Positions 46,970 to 54,885 of a stretch of DNA of 64,000 bases are shown piece by piece. How positions within the stretch are numbered: the stretch's first letter is position 1; each line of letters opens with the position of its first letter. A model generated the notes under the pieces. That model ran no database searches and was not told the origin of the DNA. It worked only from the letters and a program-made list of their open reading frames with translations. The position numbers and the translations under genes are program-made. The stretch comes from Micromonospora sp. MH99 (GTDB taxonomy: Bacteria > Actinomycetota > Actinomycetes > Mycobacteriales > Micromonosporaceae), in contig NZ_MUZA01000014.1 in assembly GCF_021442385.1 (NCBI RefSeq), positions 1 to 64,000 of the forward strand. Direction: 5' to 3'.

Positions 46970-48184
46970 TCAGCGGATCTGCGTGCCGGAGATCGCCCGG
47001 GAGATCACCAGTCGCTGGATCTCGGACGTACCCTCGAAAATGGTGTAGATCTTGGCGTCGCGGTACCAGCGTTCGACGGGGTGGTCGCGCAGGAAGCCGG
47101 CCCCGCCGAGCAGTTGCACCGCCTTCTCGGTGACCGACACCGCCACCTCGCCGGCCTTGAGCTTGGACATCGAGCCCTCGCCCGCCGTGAACGGGCGGTT
47201 GTTGCGGCCCATCCAGGAGGCCCGCCAGACCAGCAGCCGGGCCGCGTCGATCTCCATCCGCATGTCGGCAAGCGCGAACGCGACAGCCTGGTTCTCGATG
47301 ATCGGCCGTCCGAACTGGACCCGGTCCTTCGCGTAGTCCAACGCGTACTCGTAGGCGGCCCGGGCCACGCCGAGCGCCTGCGCGCCGACGGTGGGTCGGG
47401 ACAGCTCGAAGGTGCGCATCGCGGCCTGCCCGCTGGCCCGTTGCCCGGAGCGGGCGCGGTCCAGGCGTTCCAGCAGGGCGTCGCGTCCGCCGAGCAGGCA
47501 GCGGCCGGGCACGCGTACCTCGTCGAGGAAGACGTCGGCGGTGTGGGACGCGCGCAGGCCGAGTTTGCGCAGCTTGCGGGTCGCGGCCAGGCCGGGGGTG
47601 CCGGGCGGTACGACGAACGCGGCCTGGCCGCGGGAGCCGAGCGTGGGGTCAACGGAGGCGGTGACCACGTGCACGCCGGCGATGCCGCCGTTGGTGGCGT
47701 ACGCCTTCTGGCCGTTGAGCACCCACTCGTCGGTGGCCTCGTCGTAGACGGCCCGGGTGCGCATGGCGCCGACGTCGGAGCCGGCCTCCGGCTCGCTGGT
47801 GCAGAACGCGGCGACGGCCGGGGAGTCCACGTCGCCGAAGCACTGTGGCACCCACTCGACCATCTGGTCGGGGGTGCCGGCGCCGTAGATGGCGGCGACG
47901 GCGAGCGAGGTGCCGAAGATGCTCAGGCCGATGCCGGCGTCACCCCAGAAGAGTTCCTCGCTGGCGATCGGCAGGGAGAGCCCGGTCGGGTCGGCCCAGC
48001 AGGTGGCGAGGAACTCGAAGCCGTAGAGGCCGACTTTCGCGGCCTCCTGGATCACCGGCCACGGGGTGTCCTCGCGCTCGTCCCACTCGGCGGCGGCCGG
48101 GCGCACGACCTCGGCGGCGAAGCCGTGCACCCAGTCGCGTAGATCCCGCTGTTCCTCGTTCAGGTCAAGCGAGAACTCAGCCAT
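46970..48184 (-). CDS. Acyl-CoA dehydrogenase
   Basis: 404 residues. FAD-dependent first step of beta-oxidation. Blocks: AAFCTSEPEAGSDVGAMRTR (FAD/substrate loop), LRKLGLRASHTADVFLDEVR, DYAKDRVQFGRPI, QLLGGAGFLRDHPVERWYRD and the catalytic glutamate in IFEGTSEIQRLV. ATG 48184 is 1 nt after the SCP2 stop, so the genes are co-transcribed. Chain-length preference unknown; the SCP2 partner hints at sterols or long-chain lipids. Confidence 0.95.
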   Translation of the reverse strand: MAEFSLDLNEEQRDLRDWVHGFAAEVVRPAAAEWDEREDTPWPVIQEAAKVGLYGFEFLATCWADPTGLSLPIASEELFWGDAGIGLSIFGTSLAVAAIYGAGTPDQMVEWVPQCFGDVDSPAVAAFCTSEPEAGSDVGAMRTRAVYDEATDEWVLNGQKAYATNGGIAGVHVVTASVDPTLGSRGQAAFVVPPGTPGLAATRKLRKLGLRASHTADVFLDEVRVPGRCLLGGRDALLERLDRARSGQRASGQAAMRTFELSRPTVGAQALGVARAAYEYALDYAKDRVQFGRPIIENQAVAFALADMRMEIDAARLLVWRASWMGRNNRPFTAGEGSMSKLKAGEVAVSVTEKAVQLLGGAGFLRDHPVERWYRDAKIYTIFEGTSEIQRLVISRAISGTQIR

Positions 48185-48185
48185 G

Positions 48186-48638
48186 TCAGGCCTTGGGGAT
48201 GTCGAACAGGTTGGCGATGTTGGCGGCGAGGCCGAGGTCGCCCTTCGCCTTCAGCTTGCCGGTCATGAACATCATCACCGGGTTGGCGCCACCGGAGACG
48301 ATCTTCAGGAACTCGACCGGGCCCATGGTGAGGGCCAGCTTCGGGTCGTGCTGCGGAGTCTCGTTCACCTCGCACTTGCCGTCGGCGATGACCACCTCGT
48401 AGGTGTCGCTGCCGCCGTCCGGACGACCGGTGATGATCCAGTGGATGACCGCGTTGGTGGAGCCGGCCCGGTCCGCGCGGAACAGCGACGGCATCCGGCC
48501 GAACACCTCACCGAGGACCTTGCCGCGCAGGTCGCCGGACATCACCTGGGCGATCTTGTCGTCCGGGGTGGACTTGACCAGCTGGGCAAACTCCTTGGGG
48601 CCGACGTTGGCGAAGGTGGCCGGGTCGAAGTCAGTCAT
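48186..48638 (-). CDS. SCP2-type sterol/lipid-transfer domain protein
   Basis: 150 residues. The single SCP2 fold starts FAQLVKSTPDDKIAQVMSGD and has VIHWIITGRPDGGSDTYEVV, ALTMGPVEFLKIVSGGANPV and the C-terminal FMTGKLKAKGDLGLAANIAN, the hydrophobic groove-closing helix. SCP2 proteins bind acyl-CoAs or sterols and hand them to beta-oxidation enzymes. ATG 48638 follows GGAAGG. It is the first gene of the operon with acyl-CoA dehydrogenase; its promoter overlaps the operator at 48676. Confidence 0.92.
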   Translation of the reverse strand: MTDFDPATFANVGPKEFAQLVKSTPDDKIAQVMSGDLRGKVLGEVFGRMPSLFRADRAGSTNAVIHWIITGRPDGGSDTYEVVIADGKCEVNETPQHDPKLALTMGPVEFLKIVSGGANPVMMFMTGKLKAKGDLGLAANIANLFDIPKA

Positions 48639-48663
48639 GAGATGTGCCTTCCGGAAGATTTGG

Positions 48664-48694
48664 CTACTCGCGCGTAACCCTACGCACGAGTAGG
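48664..48694. promoter_or_regulatory. TetR operator between SCP2 operon and tetR
   Basis: An inverted repeat, CTACTCGCGCG and CGCACGAGTAG, with one mismatch and an 8-bp spacer. Within it, read on the minus strand (48694 to 48676), CCTACTcgtgcGTAGGGTT matches 14 conserved bases of the fadA2/fabG4 site at 59094. GTAGGGTT contains TAGGGT, a likely -10 of the SCP2 promoter. Confidence 0.65.
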
Positions 48695-48707
48695 TATGCT
48701 CGCAAGG
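48695..48707 (+). promoter_or_regulatory. Leaderless promoter of the TetR gene
   Basis: -10 TATGCT at 48695-48700, then 6 nt, then GTG 48707. It directly adjoins the operator, consistent with autoregulation. Confidence 0.6.
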
Positions 48708-49345
48708 TGTCCAGTGTCCCCGCCTTCAAGCGCCTGCCCCGCGCCGTCCGCGAGCAGCAGATGCTCGACGCGGCAGTGAAGGTCTTCTCCCGGCGCGGCT
48801 TCCACGCCGCCAGCATGGACGAGATCGCGGAGGACGCCGGCATCTCCAAGCCCATGGTGTACGCGTACCTCGGGACGAAGGAAGAGCTGTTCGTCGCCTG
48901 CCTGCACCGGGAGGGCACCCGGATGATGCAGGCCATCGCCGGCGCCGCCGTCCCCGACCTGCCGGCCGACGAAAGGCTGTGGCGTGGCCTGCGGGCGTTC
49001 TTCGGCTTCGTCGGCGCGCACCGCGACGGCTGGGCGGTGCTCTACCGGCAGGCCCGGGGCGAGCAGCCGTTCGCCGGAGAGCTGGCCAGCATGCGGGCCC
49101 GGCTGGTCGAGGTGGTCGCCGGGATGCTCGACCACGCGCTGCGCGCCGAGGGCCGCGAGATCGCCGCCCTCGACCTGGAGGTCGTCGCGTACGCCCTGGT
49201 CGGCGCGACCGAGTCACTTGCCGACTGGCTCGCCGACCACCCGGACGCCGACCCGGAGAAGACGGCCACCCGGATGATGAACGTGGCCTGGCTCGGCGCC
49301 GCCCAACTGCTGCACGGCGTCACCTGGCGTCCGCCGGCCGACTGA
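48707..49345 (+). CDS. TetR-family repressor of lipid catabolism genes
   Basis: 212 residues. N-terminal helix-turn-helix: QMLDAAVKVFSRRGFHAASM, then DEIAEDAGISKPMVYAYLGT. The ligand domain includes FGFVGAHRDGWAVLYRQARG and is typical of TetR regulators of acyl-CoA genes. The leaderless GTG 48707 is preferred; an ATG at 48644 lies on the far side of the operator. It is divergent from the SCP2-acyl-CoA dehydrogenase operon; a related operator at 59094 suggests it also controls fadA2-fabG4-htdX. The gene overlaps the convergent DedA gene by 26 nt. Confidence 0.88.
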   Translation: MSSVPAFKRLPRAVREQQMLDAAVKVFSRRGFHAASMDEIAEDAGISKPMVYAYLGTKEELFVACLHREGTRMMQAIAGAAVPDLPADERLWRGLRAFFGFVGAHRDGWAVLYRQARGEQPFAGELASMRARLVEVVAGMLDHALRAEGREIAALDLEVVAYALVGATESLADWLADHPDADPEKTATRMMNVAWLGAAQLLHGVTWRPPAD

Positions 49346-49985
49346 CGGTCCCGACGGAGGCAGCGTCGGTGCCCGGCTCGCCGGCCCGCGCCGCGCGGCG
49401 CCGCCCGCGGAGCCAGCGGACCACCTCGACGACCAGAGTCACCGTCAGGGCGAGGCCCAGACCGAGCAGGAGGCCACGCAGCGGGTCCTGCTCGAAGGCC
49501 AGCCCGCCGACGTAGCCGACCAGCGCCGAGTAGAGCCCCCACGAGCCGGCAGCCAGCGCGTCGAAGGCCAGGAACCGTCGCCGGGGATAGCGCACCGCGC
49601 CCATGGTGAGGGTGACAGCGGTCCGGCCGCCGGGGATGTAGCGGGCCACGGTGAGGATCAGACCGCCCCGGGTGGCGATCCCCCGGCGGGCCCGGTCGAT
49701 GGCGGCCCGGCGTCGACCGTCGGGCGGCAGCCGGTCGAGCAGTCGCCCTCCACCGCTCCGCCCGATGGCGTACGAGACGTGGTCGCCGACCAGCGCGCCG
49801 GCGGCGGCCACCACGATGACCGCCGGCAGGTACGGCGCTCCCGAGGCAGCGAACACCCCGGCCGTGATCACTGCCGTCTCGCTCGGCACGACCGGGAAGA
49901 AGCCGTCGAGCACCGCGATCGCGAAGATCGCCAGGTACACCCAGGGCGAGGACATCGTGTCGTGCAGCAGGTCCAGCAGATCCAT
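49320..49985 (-). CDS. DedA-family membrane protein
   Basis: 221 residues. DedA blocks: FFPVVPSETAVITAGVFAAS near the N-terminus, GDHVSYAIGR, RYIPGGRTAVTLTMGAVRYP and FEQDPLRGLLLGLG. Four to five hydrophobic segments; the C-terminus is basic (LRGRRRAARAG). Start ATG 49985 (MDLLDLLHDTM). Closely related to the DedA protein at 51970-52587, and the two flank a two-component system. Its end overlaps the convergent tetR by 26 bp. Confidence 0.88.
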   Translation of the reverse strand: MDLLDLLHDTMSSPWVYLAIFAIAVLDGFFPVVPSETAVITAGVFAASGAPYLPAVIVVAAAGALVGDHVSYAIGRSGGGRLLDRLPPDGRRRAAIDRARRGIATRGGLILTVARYIPGGRTAVTLTMGAVRYPRRRFLAFDALAAGSWGLYSALVGYVGGLAFEQDPLRGLLLGLGLALTVTLVVEVVRWLRGRRRAARAGEPGTDAASVGTVSRPADAR

Positions 49986-50143
49986 GATCCCGATGCTCGT
50001 GCGGGCGGCGGCCGCTGCCATCGGCCAGTGGTCAGGTGGGCGGCACTACTTAGGTAGCGGCCGGCCCGGACTGCGCGTCGGGGTCATCCCCCACCGCACC
50101 CGGGTACGGCGCCACGGGCCGGTGCGATCCGCCGGTTGAGCCC

Positions 50144-50156
50144 TAGGCTCGCTGGG
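50144..50156 (+). promoter_or_regulatory. Leaderless promoter of the sensor kinase operon
   Basis: -10 TAGGCT at 50144-50149, then 6 nt, then GTG 50156, with no ribosome binding site. Confidence 0.55.
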
Positions 50157-51307
50157 TGGCCTCCAGCGCCCTCGCCCTCCGGCGGGTCGTCCACCGGTAC
50201 GCCCCGCAGATGCTCGCCGTCCTGGTCGCCGCGGCCGTCTGGGCCAGCGCGACAGGTGACATCGGGGTCCGTTCGCCGCTGCCGGGCGCGGTCGTGCTGC
50301 TGATCGCGCTGGGCTCGGCGTGGGCGGCCGGCATGATCCGCACTCGGCGCTGGCCGTTGTTCCTGGCCGCGGCGGTCGGCTGGCTGGTGCTCGCCGCGGC
50401 GGCCGCCGGGGTGCTGGCCTCGTACCAGGCGGGTCTGCGGTTACGCGGCCGCCAACTCGCCGGCTACCTCGCCGGTGCGGCAGTGGTGCTGGCCGGTGGG
50501 GTGCTGGTCGGCCTGGCGGTGGGTGGCGTACGCCGGATCACCACCGCCGCCAGCGGCAACGTGCTGCTGCTCGCCGCCTGTCTGGTCGGGCTGCCGTTGG
50601 TCTTCGGCCTCTGGGTGCGGGCCCGTCAGGACACGCTCGCCGCTCTGCGGGACCGCGCCGAACGGCTGGAACGCGAGCAGGAGGCGCGCGCCGACCGGGT
50701 TCGCGCCGAGGAGCGGACCCGGATCGCCCGGGAGATGCACGACGTGGTGGCACACCGGGTCTCGCTGATGGTGGTGCATGCCGGCGCGCTGGAGGTGACC
50801 GCCGTGGACCCGGGGACCGTCGAGGCCGCCGCGCTGATCCGGACGACCGGCCGGCAGGCGCTCACCGACCTGCGCGAGGTGCTGGGTGTGCTGCGCCAGA
50901 CCGACCCGGCGGTGACGCCGGAGCGAGGGCTCGACACCTTGGACGAGTTGATCGGGGAGTCCCGTGCCGCCGGGCTCCGGGTGTCCCGGCAGGACGAGGG
51001 CGTGCCGATGGCGCTACCCGCGACGCTGGGCCGCACCGCGTACCGGGTGGTTCGCGAGGCGCTGACCAACGTGCGCAAGCACGCGGCCGACGCCGAGACG
51101 ACGGTCTGCCTGCGCTATCTGCCCGACGGGCTGGAGGTGCTGGTCCGCAACGGCCCGTCCGAGGGGACGTCGACGCTGCCCGGTGCCGGGCAGGGGCTGC
51201 TCGGGCTGCGTGAGCGGGTGGAACTGCTCGGCGGCCGGTTGGAGGCGGCTCCCGTGGACGGTGGTTTCCTGGTCCGGGCCCTGATCCCGCTGGCGGGTGC
51301 GGCGTGA
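50156..51307 (+). CDS. Sensor histidine kinase, NarL/DesK-type (HisKA_3)
   Basis: 383 residues. The N-terminal ~165 residues contain four to five transmembrane helices with no large extracellular domain. Then follow a coiled coil (ALRDRAERLEREQEARADRV) and the HisKA_3 phosphoacceptor motif EMHDVVAHRVSLMVVHAG. The ATPase domain has YRVVREALTNVRKHA (N box) and GQGLLGLRERVELLGG (G box). It probably senses a membrane property. GTG 50156 is leaderless. The GTGA overlap couples it to the response regulator. Confidence 0.93.
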   Translation: MASSALALRRVVHRYAPQMLAVLVAAAVWASATGDIGVRSPLPGAVVLLIALGSAWAAGMIRTRRWPLFLAAAVGWLVLAAAAAGVLASYQAGLRLRGRQLAGYLAGAAVVLAGGVLVGLAVGGVRRITTAASGNVLLLAACLVGLPLVFGLWVRARQDTLAALRDRAERLEREQEARADRVRAEERTRIAREMHDVVAHRVSLMVVHAGALEVTAVDPGTVEAAALIRTTGRQALTDLREVLGVLRQTDPAVTPERGLDTLDELIGESRAAGLRVSRQDEGVPMALPATLGRTAYRVVREALTNVRKHAADAETTVCLRYLPDGLEVLVRNGPSEGTSTLPGAGQGLLGLRERVELLGGRLEAAPVDGGFLVRALIPLAGAA

Positions 51308-51945
51308 TCCGGGTGGTGGTGGTCGACGACGAGCAACTGGTTCGTGCCGGGTTGCGGTTGATCCTGGAGGCCGCCGAGGACATCACCGTCGTCGGCGAGG
51401 CGGCCGACGGCGTTGGCGCGCTGGAGCAGGCCCGGCGGTTACGCCCCGACGTGGTGCTGCTCGACGTGCGGATGCCGAGCGTCGACGGGCTGACCGTCGC
51501 GCCCGAGGTGGTCGCCGCCGGCCCGAAGGTGATCATGTTGACCACCTTCGACCTCGACGAGTACGTGCACCAGGCGCTGCGGGCCGGCGCGGTCGGCTTC
51601 CTGCTCAAGGACACCCCGCCCCGCGAGCTGGCCTCCGCCGTCCGGACGGTGGCCGCCGGGAACGCGATGCTCGCCCCGACGGTGACCCGGCGTCTGATCA
51701 GCTCGTTCGCCGAGCGTGGTCCGGCCCGCCGGGACGCGGCCCGGGAGCGGTTGGCGCCGCTTACCGAGCGGGAGTTGGCGATCGTCCGGGAGGTGGCGCG
51801 GGGGCTCGGCAACGCGGAGATCGCCCGGCGGCTGACGATGAGCGAGGCGACAGTGAAGGCACACGTCAGCCGGGCGCTGGCGAAACTGCACGCGGGCAAC
51901 CGGGTGCAGTTGGCCATCCTGGTGTACGACGCCGACCTGCTGTGA
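51304..51945 (+). CDS. Response regulator, NarL/LuxR type
   Basis: 213 residues. Receiver domain with acidic pocket (VVVVDDEQ) and phosphoacceptor Asp in DVVLLDVRMPSVDG, with conserved Thr and Lys (TTFD, LLKD). The C-terminal LuxR helix-turn-helix is LTERELAIVREVARGLGNAE, then IARRLTMSEATVKAHVSRAL. GTG 51304 overlaps the kinase stop by 4 nt. It probably controls nearby membrane genes or a regulon elsewhere. Confidence 0.94.
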   Translation: MIRVVVVDDEQLVRAGLRLILEAAEDITVVGEAADGVGALEQARRLRPDVVLLDVRMPSVDGLTVAPEVVAAGPKVIMLTTFDLDEYVHQALRAGAVGFLLKDTPPRELASAVRTVAAGNAMLAPTVTRRLISSFAERGPARRDAARERLAPLTERELAIVREVARGLGNAEIARRLTMSEATVKAHVSRALAKLHAGNRVQLAILVYDADLL

Positions 51946-51969
51946 CGGGTGTCGGGTCGGTCCGCACGG

Positions 51970-52587
51970 TCAGTCGCGGGCGGCGGCGCGGCGGTGCGCC
52001 CGGTGGCGCAGCCAGCGGATGCCCTCGATGCCAAGCGTCACGAGCACCGAGAGACCGATGCCGGCGAGGACGCCCTTGACGGGGTGCCGCTCGAAGGCCA
52101 GCCCACCGAAGTAGCCGAGCAGTCCGCAGTACATGGCCCAGGTGACCGTGGCGATCGCGTCGTAGAGCAGGAACGACCGGCGGGGATACCGCACCGCGCC
52201 CATGGTGAGGGTGACGGCGGTCCGGCCACCCGGCAGGTAGCGGGAAGTGGTCAGGATCAGCCCGCCGCGCCGGTTCAGTGCCCGCCGGGCCCACTCGGAA
52301 CTGGCCCTCCGTCGGCTCCCGTCGGGAAACCCGGCGAGCCGGTTCGCACCGCCACCTCGTCCGATGGCGTACGAGATGTGGTCGCCGGCGCAGGCACCCA
52401 CCGCGGCGGCGGCGATCACCGCTGCCAGGTTGGGGTTGCCGCCGGTCGAGAGCACGGCGGCGGTGATGACGGCCGCCTCGCCGGGTACGGCCGGAAAGAA
52501 CGCGTCGACCGCTGTGAGCCCGAAGATCAGCAGGTACACCCATGGCGAGGTGACCAGCTGTCGGAGCAGGTCGAGCGCGGCGTCCAT
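51970..52587 (-). CDS. DedA-family membrane protein (second copy)
   Basis: 205 residues. Same blocks as the protein at 49320: FFPAVPGEAAVITAAVLSTG, GDHISYAIGR, RYLPGGRTAVTLTMGAVRYP and FERHPVKGVLAGIG. The two are clear paralogues by duplication and lie on either side of the kinase/regulator pair, both reading leftward. Start ATG 52587. A role in lipid recycling controlled by the two-component system is possible but not shown. Confidence 0.88.
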   Translation of the reverse strand: MDAALDLLRQLVTSPWVYLLIFGLTAVDAFFPAVPGEAAVITAAVLSTGGNPNLAAVIAAAAVGACAGDHISYAIGRGGGANRLAGFPDGSRRRASSEWARRALNRRGGLILTTSRYLPGGRTAVTLTMGAVRYPRRSFLLYDAIATVTWAMYCGLLGYFGGLAFERHPVKGVLAGIGLSVLVTLGIEGIRWLRHRAHRRAAARD

Positions 52588-52657
52588 GCACTCATGCTCG
52601 CCGGGTGCGAGCCGCCCGGTGGCCGAGTCGGCGGATCACCTCCTTCGGTCCCGGATG

Positions 52658-53920
52658 TCAGGCCGAGCGCGCCAGAGCGGGTGGGGTGAGCAGCGGGCCG
52701 TGCGGGATCTTGTCGTCGGCGGTGGGGCCGTGCGAGGTCAGCACCACAGGTTTGCCCAGCTCGACGCCGACCGCCTCGGCCCAGTCCGCCGGCGGGTCGT
52801 CGTACACCGGGCGGGAGCCCAGCAGGCGGTCGGTGAGCGCGGCCTGGCGGTCCAGGTCGCCGGGTGGGCCGGGGTCGAGCCGGTCGGTGGTGTCGTAGCG
52901 GCGGCAGATCCGCAGGTCGGGGTTGGCCAGGTCGAGGTGGGTCAGCGCCAGGCCGTCCACGCCGCCGGCCGCCGCGAGGGCGTACCGGTGGGCGACCGCG
53001 TCGAAGTGACCGAACCGGAACCGGCCCTGCCACGGGTTCGTCGGGTTGTGCGGATCGGACAGCGGCAGGCTCGGGTCCTCGGTCACCAGCGGGCCGGCCC
53101 CGTGCCGGGTGGTGACGATCCGCAGCACCCCGAGCCGGGTCAGGTCGCCGGCCTGACCAGCCTCGGCGAGCAGGCTGTCGGCGTTGGCGAACGTGGTGGT
53201 GCTCCACGTCGTGTACGGGTGGAAGCCGTGCCACTCGTCGAGCAGCACGCCCTGCGCGCCCTCGAAGACGCAGGTCCCGGCACGCAGCGCCCCGGCGAGC
53301 CAGCTCCCGTCGACGATGGCGACCCGCCCGGCGAACCCGCTGAACGCGGGCAGGCAGTCATCCACAGGTGGCGCGTCCAGCGGGCCCAGCTCGGCGGTCA
53401 GCCGGTCCCGCAGGGTGGTGAGCCTCCGGCGCAGCAGGGCCGGGCGGTGGCAGTCGGCGACACGGGGCGCGTCGTCGGGGTGGGCGAGACCGTACGCGAC
53501 GGCCTCACCCACCCCCAGCCCGCAGGAGCCGTGCCGGTCGGCGCCCCGGGCGATCTCCCGGGCGCGGTTGGCGGCCCGGTGGTACGGGGTGGCGAGCAGC
53601 GCGTCGGCGTCGACGGTCAGCCGGTCGAGCGCGTCGGGCACCCCGATCGTGGCGAGATGGTCGGCCTCGGCGGCCAGCGCCAGCGGGTCCACCACGACGT
53701 GCCGGGACAGGTGCGTACCGACACCGGGATGGAACGTGCCCGCGCCGAACTGCGCGAACGTGTGGTGCCGCCCGTCGCGCAGTACGACGTTGTGCGCCGC
53801 CTGCGCGCCCCCGTTGAAGCGGACCACCGTGTGCACCGGGCGGGTGGCGCAGAGCCAGTCCACCACCGTGCCCTTGCCGGCGTCGCCGAAGCCGAGGTCG
53901 ACCACCGCCACGTGATTCAC
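52658..53920 (-). CDS. Divergent PurA paralogue (adenylosuccinate-synthetase-like ligase)
   Basis: 420 residues, length of a PurA. The P-loop is LGFGDAGKGTVVDW; Asp13 aligns with the catalytic Asp of E. coli PurA. The catalytic histidine is in NGGAQAAHNVV (His43), and CVFEGAQGVLLDEWHGFHPY parallels the EGAQ block. The aspartate-binding loop [11 protein letters not shown] of true PurA is replaced by NPWQGRFRFGHFD, so the amino-acid or nucleotide substrate may differ. It is not PurZ-like at position 13, since Asp is kept. ATG 53920 overlaps the vWA stop by 4 nt. It is the last gene of the NrtR operon. Confidence 0.82.
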   Translation of the reverse strand: MNHVAVVDLGFGDAGKGTVVDWLCATRPVHTVVRFNGGAQAAHNVVLRDGRHHTFAQFGAGTFHPGVGTHLSRHVVVDPLALAAEADHLATIGVPDALDRLTVDADALLATPYHRAANRAREIARGADRHGSCGLGVGEAVAYGLAHPDDAPRVADCHRPALLRRRLTTLRDRLTAELGPLDAPPVDDCLPAFSGFAGRVAIVDGSWLAGALRAGTCVFEGAQGVLLDEWHGFHPYTTWSTTTFANADSLLAEAGQAGDLTRLGVLRIVTTRHGAGPLVTEDPSLPLSDPHNPTNPWQGRFRFGHFDAVAHRYALAAAGGVDGLALTHLDLANPDLRICRRYDTTDRLDPGPPGDLDRQAALTDRLLGSRPVYDDPPADWAEAVGVELGKPVVLTSHGPTADDKIPHGPLLTPPALARSA

Positions 53921-54876
53921 AGCCGGGTCACCCCGCCGGTGGTGTCGCGGAACGCCGGCAGCGTCGACACCTCGGCCCGCCGCCCCCGGCCGAGGCGGGC
54001 CAGGGCCTTCGAGACGGTGCCGGTGGCGCTGGAGCCGGCGTGGTCCAGGTGGCGAAGGCCCTCGTCCAGGTCGATGGCCTGCTCGCCGAGGCCGATGGTG
54101 AGCGCGATGGTCTCGCAGACGGCGTCGAGGTCGTCGAGCACCACGGCGTTCTGCCCGAAGAGGTCCCGCCAGAAGTCGAGCACCTTGGCGTTGCCGGCGT
54201 AGTGGCTGCCGGCGGGGAGCAGGTAGTAGGTGTCCCAGCGGCGGGTCACCTCGTCGACGACCTGCCGCAGCGGCACGTCCTCGGAGAGGTTGTCGCCGAT
54301 CAGCCCGGCCACCTCACGAGCCTTCACCTGCGGGTACGCCAGCTCGTCGCCGATGATGAACAGGTAGCCGCGCCGGCCGCGCTTCTCCCAGTTGTCGGTC
54401 ACGGTGTGCCGGGCCATGAAGTACAGGGCCAGCTCGTACGACTCGCTCATCTGCCCGCCACCACCGCCTTCGAGGACGATCCGGCCGAGGTCGTCGTCCA
54501 TCCGGTTGTCCGACTCGAACTGGCCGACCTGCAACGGAACCCGGTCGCAGGTGGCGTCGCCGATCGCGCCGAACATGATCTGCGGGTCGCTGGCGTACCC
54601 CTGCCGTTGCAGCAGCCCGAGCAGCTGCGGCAGCTTGGTCTGCAGGGCGCGCGGCACCCTGCGCATGGAACCGGTTACGTCGAACAGCACAGCGATGGGC
54701 GTCGATCGCGGGTGCTCGTCGGAGTCCCGGCTCTCCCGGCTCGCGTCGCGGGGGTCGAGCGCGGGGTGCACGGTGCGCGCGCCGCTGTCGCTGTAGGAGA
54801 AGGCGCTCCGGCCGGTGGACCGGCGGTAGCGGTCGGCGGCGTCGTACACGTCGGTGGACCAGATTCCACTGCCCAT
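53917..54876 (-). CDS. von Willebrand A domain protein with MIDAS motif
   Basis: 319 residues. After ~60 residues with many charged and Arg/Asp-rich positions comes the vWA fold with MIDAS DVTGSM at 66-71. QIMFGAIGDATCDRVPLQVG and GGGGQMSESYELALYFMA supply further metal-site loops. The C-terminus is helical. Not secreted. vWA proteins of this type assemble with AAA+ or other partners; none is nearby, so a chaperone-like or scaffold role with the J-domain kinase is suspected. ATG 54876 follows AAGGAG. Confidence 0.88.
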   Translation of the reverse strand: MGSGIWSTDVYDAADRYRRSTGRSAFSYSDSGARTVHPALDPRDASRESRDSDEHPRSTPIAVLFDVTGSMRRVPRALQTKLPQLLGLLQRQGYASDPQIMFGAIGDATCDRVPLQVGQFESDNRMDDDLGRIVLEGGGGGQMSESYELALYFMARHTVTDNWEKRGRRGYLFIIGDELAYPQVKAREVAGLIGDNLSEDVPLRQVVDEVTRRWDTYYLLPAGSHYAGNAKVLDFWRDLFGQNAVVLDDLDAVCETIALTIGLGEQAIDLDEGLRHLDHAGSSATGTVSKALARLGRGRRAEVSTLPAFRDTTGGVTRL

Positions 54877-54885
54877 GACAGCTCC

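Noticed and set aside
50046-50057. CTACTTAGGTAG as a third TetR operator
   Set aside because: Arms are only 4 bp and the spacing does not match CCTACT-N5-GTAGGGTT.
52658-53920. Reading the PurA paralogue as a phage-type PurZ (2-aminoadenine synthesis)
   Set aside because: PurZ loses the catalytic Asp at the position equivalent to E. coli Asp13; here Asp13 is present, and no DatZ/MazZ or phage genes are nearby.
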